Assembly (NCBI GenBank): GCA_036501345.1
Contig: DASYAN010000050.1
Coordinates: forward strand, 1 to 11,109
Direction of reading: 5' to 3'
DNA length: 11,109 bases
DNA from: DASYAN01 sp036501345
Lineage (GTDB): Bacteria; Chloroflexota; Ktedonobacteria; Ktedonobacterales; Ktedonobacteraceae
A program made the position numbers and the translations under genes. Every line of letters starts with the position of its first letter. Position 1 is the stretch's first letter. The notes beneath the pieces were generated by a model that made no database searches, was not told the DNA's origin, and saw only the letters and a list, made by a program, of their open reading frames with translations. Of this stretch, positions 7,247-11,109 are shown one piece after another.

Positions 7247-7332
7247 CGAGGTACCCTATCCACCGTTGCCATCCTGCATTCTATATTCCTCTATTCGACA
7301 AAGCTAGATGAGATCAGATCGCCAGGACGTGT

Positions 7333-8859
7333 TTAGTATACGCTACTGCCCACTTGCATATATGCGATAGCAGGGTTCGCCGATGGCCTATTTGACTGCA
7401 GTGGTTGCAGAGGTTGTGGCGTAGTAATCCAACCTCGCCCAGGAACAAATGTTGCGCCATTGCCCCCATTGCCCCACTGGGATTCCGTTTCGAAGGGCAG
7501 TGCAGAAGAGAGTTGTAGCTGGACATCTGGCACAGATATGTTGCCAGACGAGGGCATAGAGGCTGCCGCCGCATAAACTGGTGTCTTGTAACCATTGCTC
7601 ACAGAGCTGACTGGCTCATGTGGCACAGGCGAAATTTCGCCTGTCCGTGTTTGTCCTGACAAAGAGACATTCAGCACCTGTTCGGCTAGCAACTCTCCAG
7701 CAATCTGGCATAGCGATTCAGGAGGCATAGCGAGCATCTGGCAAGCCGTCTTTAGCGTCGTTTGGCCATCTGCGCATGTCAAGAGCCGCCACTGATCTGG
7801 TGTCACCTGAACCTGTGGATTTTGCTCACGAAAAGCGGAGAAATCTGCTGGGATGAGCAACATCTCCGGTTGCATGAAAGAAGTATCAATACGCTTAGGT
7901 GGCACAGGATTCGTTACGCGAACAGGTCGTATTGAAGGGGCTACCTCAGAGGAAATTTCAGGAGCAAGCAGTGATGCAAAGCTAATATCATTCGAATCAT
8001 CCAAAGACTGAGACGATGAGAGATCTATCATTGTATCGGATTTAGGAAAGACTGATAAGAGTGCCTCTGTTGATGGTAATGCATCTGCAGACAATGCGTC
8101 TGTAAAAGATGATATGGAAGAAGAAGCGGTATCACCAAGAAACTGATCCATGCCCATAAGGGTAGGCACACTTGCTACATCTGGTTTAGGTGTTGAAGGC
8201 ACTCTCGGGGCTGCCGGAGTCGTGTATGTAGTGGATATACGATTTACTGGTGCTTGAGCCGCGTTAAATGTCACTTTTTGATGAGCTATGGAAGCACTTG
8301 ATGTGGATTGAGCAGACTGAACTGGTTTCGATGGCCTAGACGGAGGCAATTGGCTAGACTGAGGTGACGGAGTTTGGTCAAATTGAGACCCTTGAGGAGT
8401 CGAGTCAATGATCGATATGACTGACATGGAGACCAGCAAACGATCTGCAGGAGGTGGAGTACCTTCCTCAAAGTAGACATCACCAGATGACCAAGTAAGG
8501 ATCACACGTAGTACATCGACCGCTTTTTGTATCGCCCATGCACGTAGTTGGTCGCGGCCAATATAGCCAAGATCCATCAGTGCTAGAGCTGCACGAGTTT
8601 CACTCGATGCTACGTCTCCCAGAGTACGCCCAATTTCGTGCAGAGCTTGCGGTGAAATGAGTTGATCACCTACTAATCGTTCTGTCAAAGTGGCTTGTGT
8701 GCGAAGAGGGCCGATACACAATAATCGCCCATTGCGGAAGTAAAACTCTACCCAATATTCCCCTTGCTTCACCACAAGCAAACCGGTTTTTTCGTGTATC
8801 TCAATCCGCCGCAAGACATTTGATAAGCTGAACTGCTCTAATGTACCAATCAATGACAC
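7333..8859 (-). CDS. DUF4388 (PatA N-terminal-like) regulatory protein with long low-complexity linker
   Basis: The 508-residue protein starts with a DUF4388 domain at about 1-150 (MSLIGTLEQFSLSNVLRRIE, then TGLLVVKQGEYWVEFYFRNG and GDVYFEEG), a type seen in PatA and in regulatory proteins of bacteria with complex lifestyles. Residues 155-325 are a Ser/Pro/Thr/Gln-rich, probably disordered linker. Residues 350-400 form a small winged-helix-like module (QWRLLTCADGQTTLKTACQML). The last 100 residues are again low complexity with a Gly/Asn patch. No enzyme motif, signal peptide or membrane helix is seen, so a scaffold or signalling role is inferred. The start is a GTG at 8859 with GGTGA 6 nt upstream. 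The AAA+ gene follows downstream. Confidence 0.82.
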   Translation of the reverse strand: MSLIGTLEQFSLSNVLRRIEIHEKTGLLVVKQGEYWVEFYFRNGRLLCIGPLRTQATLTERLVGDQLISPQALHEIGRTLGDVASSETRAALALMDLGYIGRDQLRAWAIQKAVDVLRVILTWSSGDVYFEEGTPPPADRLLVSMSVISIIDSTPQGSQFDQTPSPQSSQLPPSRPSKPVQSAQSTSSASIAHQKVTFNAAQAPVNRISTTYTTPAAPRVPSTPKPDVASVPTLMGMDQFLGDTASSSISSFTDALSADALPSTEALLSVFPKSDTMIDLSSSQSLDDSNDISFASLLAPEISSEVAPSIRPVRVTNPVPPKRIDTSFMQPEMLLIPADFSAFREQNPQVQVTPDQWRLLTCADGQTTLKTACQMLAMPPESLCQIAGELLAEQVLNVSLSGQTRTGEISPVPHEPVSSVSNGYKTPVYAAAASMPSSGNISVPDVQLQLSSALPFETESQWGNGGNGATFVPGRGWITTPQPLQPLQSNRPSANPAIAYMQVGSSVY

Positions 8860-9172
8860 AATACATCACCATCCGTCTGAAAAACGGCTCCTTCGCAAGA
8901 ATACATGCTTCATCCTCTGGTGAGTCATGTACCAACTATAAGAGTCCATACGACTTATTGCAGCATATACCTCAATGTACATAGTGAAGCTGTTGGCAAA
9001 ATAGTATAAATGGTAGCCTTCTGGCAAGAAAAGATGTGAAACGCCAACAGTTCAGTAAGGAAACGAGCCTTCCTTAGCTATAGAAAGTCCTTTTTGGGAC
9101 CCATATGCCTTCAGGTTATGCAGGAAAGGAAGCTGTCCGCAGATAGGGTCTTTGTTGAGCTCTCCCCTGAGA
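8860..9172. other. Intergenic region between the DUF4388 gene and tRNA-Ser
   Basis: No gene is supported. Two inverted repeats are visible: CTGTTGGC (8990-8997) with GCCAACAG (9043-9050), and a 7-bp stem TAAGGAA (9056-9062) with TTCCTTA (9070-9076) around a 7-nt loop. The second might help end or process the tRNA-Ser transcript, but no T-run follows it on the - strand. A possible -10 TATACT for the DUF4388 gene is present on the - strand near 9004-9009, without a good -35 box. Confidence 0.45.
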
Positions 9173-9256
9173 CGGAAGGAGAGGGATTCGAACCCCCGGG
9201 GCAGTTAACCCAGCTGTTTTCAAGACAGCCGCAATAGACCACTCTGCCATCCTTCC
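9173..9256 (-). tRNA. tRNA-Ser (UGA anticodon)
   Basis: On the - strand the acceptor stem GGAAGGA (9256-9250) pairs with TCCTTCC (9180-9174), and the discriminator base is G (9173), as usual for tRNA-Ser. The anticodon stem GCTGT/ACAGC encloses the loop CTTGAAA with anticodon TGA. A long variable arm (TGGG...CCCC) marks a class II tRNA, and the T loop is TTCGAAT. The 84 nt are slightly short for tRNA-Ser, and CCA is not encoded. It lies 58 nt downstream of serS on the same strand. Confidence 0.96.
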
Positions 9257-9263
9257 ATAGATA

Positions 9264-9292
9264 ACTATACCACAACAATGACGGAATTGGAA
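9264..9292 (-). promoter_or_regulatory. Extended -10 promoter of tRNA-Ser
   Basis: On the - strand TGGTATAGT (9272-9264) matches an extended -10 element (TGnTATAAT). A weak -35 box TTCCAA (9292-9287) lies 17 nt upstream. The -10 box ends 7 nt before the first base of the mature tRNA, so transcription would begin at or next to that base. This allows tRNA-Ser to be made independently of serS. Confidence 0.5.
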
Positions 9293-9314
9293 GGGGGTCT
9301 GAAAAAGTGACACT

Positions 9315-10583
9315 TTAGGGGAGGGATATCTGCGACGTACCCATATAAGGACGTAGTACTTTTGGAATGACTACTGAGCCATCTGCTTGTTGATACGCTT
9401 CCAGAACCGCTGCCATAGTACGACCCACTGTCAGACCAGACCCGTTAATCGTATGTAAATACATAGCTTGCCCAATACCAGTTGGCCGATATTTGATATT
9501 AGCCCTTTGAGCTTGGAATGTTTCACAATTATTTACTGACGAGACTGCTATAAAATCATTCTGTTCTGGCATCCATACTTCGATATCAAAGCTTTTGGCG
9601 GCGGAAAAAGGCAGATGGGTGGTATTGAGGGCAACTACCCGATAGGATAGCTCCAGTTGCTGCAGAATAGTTTCGGCATGTTGAAGTATTTGCTCAAAAG
9701 CCTGAGGTGAATCTTGAGGTGTCACAAACTGAAATAGTTCAACTGTATTGAACTGGTGCAAGCGTAAGAGTCCACGGTTCTGACGCGAGGCTGGATCAGC
9801 CTCGCGGCGAAATGCCGTAGTCCAAGCTACATAACGCAACGGCAGCATATCAGCGGGCACAATAGAATCGCTATGCATGCCAACAAGAGGAATCTCGGCA
9901 GTAGGGTTAAGATAGAGCTCATCCTCAGTACAGGCATAAACCTGGGTTTCAAAATTCGATAGCTGCCCTGCTCCTATCATCACTGAACGTTTGACGAGAT
10001 GTGGTAACATGACTTCTGTATAGCCGTGTTCATGTGTGTGTACATCAACCATAAATGAGATGAGCGCACGCTCTAGGCGGGCGCCAGCGCCCTTTAGCGC
10101 CAAAAAACGGCTTCCGGCTATCTTTATCCCAGCCTCAGCGTCAATGATGCCTAAAAGAGTCCCCAACTCCCAATGGGGCCGTAGCTCAAAGGAAAAAGGG
10201 GTTGGCTCTCTCCACCTGCGTACTTCCTCGCCAACTGTTGCTTCATCTCCCTCTTTAACGCTAGGGTGAGGTAGGTTTGGTAAGCTGAGCAAGAGAAGCT
10301 GCAATCGGGTATCAACATCAGCACTTTGCAGTTCTAATCGTTGAATATCTTCAGTAATCGCTTTGATCTGGGCGTTGAGTGTGCTGCGCTTGTCAATGGG
10401 CACTGAACGTACCGTTTCCTTCAACTGTTTCAGTGATGGGTAGAGGCCATCACTGCGCGTGACAAGACCACGCCGTTGCTCAGCCAAGCGTAAGATCTCA
10501 TCAATGTTTCTGATATCACCACGTTTACGTAGAGCATCATACACGACATCGGGATGCTGGCAAATAAAATCAAGACTCAACAT
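9315..10583 (-). CDS. serS: Seryl-tRNA synthetase
   Basis: SerRS charges tRNA-Ser with serine in the cytosol. The 422-residue length is normal. Residues 1-105 form the N-terminal tRNA-binding coiled coil (MLSLDFICQHPDVV... ending LPNLPHPSV). The class II catalytic core follows: TAEIPLVG (228-235), motif 2 FRREADPASRQNRGLLRLHQF (258-278) and motif 3 GSGLTVGRTMAAVLEAYQ (381-398). FDIEVWMPEQNDFIAVSS (332-349) matches the active-site segment. The start is fixed by homology, since family members begin MLD/MLS, yet there is no Shine-Dalgarno sequence before the ATG; a -10-like box lies 7 nt upstream, suggesting a leaderless message. tRNA-Ser(UGA) lies directly downstream. Confidence 0.96.
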   Translation of the reverse strand: MLSLDFICQHPDVVYDALRKRGDIRNIDEILRLAEQRRGLVTRSDGLYPSLKQLKETVRSVPIDKRSTLNAQIKAITEDIQRLELQSADVDTRLQLLLLSLPNLPHPSVKEGDEATVGEEVRRWREPTPFSFELRPHWELGTLLGIIDAEAGIKIAGSRFLALKGAGARLERALISFMVDVHTHEHGYTEVMLPHLVKRSVMIGAGQLSNFETQVYACTEDELYLNPTAEIPLVGMHSDSIVPADMLPLRYVAWTTAFRREADPASRQNRGLLRLHQFNTVELFQFVTPQDSPQAFEQILQHAETILQQLELSYRVVALNTTHLPFSAAKSFDIEVWMPEQNDFIAVSSVNNCETFQAQRANIKYRPTGIGQAMYLHTINGSGLTVGRTMAAVLEAYQQADGSVVIPKVLRPYMGTSQISLP

Positions 10584-10590
10584 ATTGCAA

Positions 10591-10619
10591 AGTATAGCAT
10601 AAATAGCGCGTGCTGGAGA
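10591..10619 (-). promoter_or_regulatory. Extended -10 promoter placing the serS transcript start at its ATG
   Basis: On the - strand TGCTATACT matches an extended -10 element (hexamer TATACT at 10596-10591). A poor -35 (TCTCCA, 10619-10614) lies 17 nt upstream. The hexamer ends 7 nt before the serS ATG, so the predicted transcript would begin at or within a base or two of the start codon. The missing ribosome binding site fits this reading. Confidence 0.45.
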
Positions 10620-10683
10620 GATAGAAAAAACCTTAAGGTGAAAACCAGCAAACTCGAAGGCATCCTAACATTGATGGTCAGGA

Positions 10684-11109
10684 TCATGGAAAGATCAACC
10701 TTTTGCTACGTAGATCGCGCAGTATTGTAGGTAAGTCCGCTCTCTCTGCACCAGAGAGAAATTCGGCGATCCTTTGAGTGGACCGTGTACCGTCAATTAG
10801 CCCGAACACTTTTCTATGGGTTCGGGATAAGGCATTGAGTTCAGCTAGGTTAATCCTCTCAGCTTTATATGGAATCAGATATGCGTCATCCCGAGTATTG
10901 GGCTGTGAACGAGGGTGAGGTGTCTGAGATGACAATGGCTCTGTCTGGTGTACAGTCCAGTTCCATTTCAGTACCAGTCTCGCTAACACAGCAACTGCGT
11001 TGTCGCCTTGAGCTAGGACATTTCCAGTCATTGTGCGGATCACACATGACTGGATGGTCCCCTCAACGAGGTCTAAGTGAGCCTGACAGAGCTCATTCAT
11101 CCCAGGAAT
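10684..11109 (-). CDS. Protein of unknown function with winged-helix-like C-terminal module, possibly 5'-partial
   Basis: I do not recognise a named family. The visible 138 residues from ATG 11100 have three parts. An N-terminal segment, AHLDLVEGTIQSCVIRTMTG (7-26), looks like the second half of a DUF4388-like sheet. A Pro/Ser/Gln linker (52-72) follows. The C-terminal module RKVFGLIDGTRSTQRIAEFL (96-115), ending LRDLRSKRLIFP, has a winged-helix pattern and aligns by eye with the module at 350-400 of the DUF4388 protein. The reading frame stays open to the window edge with no ribosome binding site before ATG 11100, so the true start may lie outside. It is 100 bp upstream of serS, with only a weak CCTTAAGG plus T-run between. 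No enzyme motif is seen. Confidence 0.65.
   Translation of the reverse strand: MPGMNELCQAHLDLVEGTIQSCVIRTMTGNVLAQGDNAVAVLARLVLKWNWTVHQTEPLSSQTPHPRSQPNTRDDAYLIPYKAERINLAELNALSRTHRKVFGLIDGTRSTQRIAEFLSGAERADLPTILRDLRSKRLIFP

Noticed and set aside
10036..10269. A 77-codon + strand open frame inside serS
   Set aside because: It is antisense to the conserved SerRS core and has no independent support.
10584..10683. Possible T-box or riboswitch leader before serS
   Set aside because: Only 100 bp is available, no T-box motif or specifier stem was seen, and the promoter-like element lies right at the start codon.

Overview
The window is a stretch of bacterial chromosome with moderate GC in the genes and AT-rich spacers. 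The mix of a stand-alone bacterial nitric oxide synthase oxygenase, a DUF4388 protein with a long low-complexity linker, a second protein sharing its C-terminal module and a YsnF/DUF2382 stress protein resembles soil Chloroflexota of the class Ktedonobacteria. That assignment is an inference from family content. No mobile element, CRISPR array or phage gene was seen.

Layout, left to right: an AT-rich leader (1-451); a YsnF/AvaK-type stress protein on + with a strong terminator; a ribonuclease Z-like metallo-beta-lactamase protein on -; a GNAT acetyltransferase on +; and a nitric oxide synthase oxygenase on -, whose 3' end overlaps the acetyltransferase by 28 bp. An AT-rich spacer follows, holding a near-consensus sigma-70 promoter for tRNA-Glu(UUC). 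That tRNA ends in a 16-bp-stem terminator and is followed by moeA (molybdenum cofactor synthesis).

From 6176 to the right edge everything is on the - strand. In transcription order it is: a protein open at its 5' end with a C-terminal winged-helix-like module; serS; tRNA-Ser(UGA) only 58 nt after serS; the DUF4388 protein; and a PspF-like AAA+ regulator. The DUF4388 and AAA+ genes are 86 bp apart with no terminator between them and may form one unit. serS and its substrate tRNA are adjacent, and each has an extended -10 element placed exactly 7 nt before its first base, which suggests a leaderless serS mRNA and a tRNA with almost no 5' leader.

Most genes look like independent housekeeping or stress functions rather than one pathway. 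I found no clear new multi-gene system. The points most worth following are the GAFTDA variant in the AAA+ regulator, the serS/tRNA-Ser arrangement with its promoter geometry, the NOS gene with its C-terminal tail and overlap, and the shared C-terminal module of the two proteins flanking serS.
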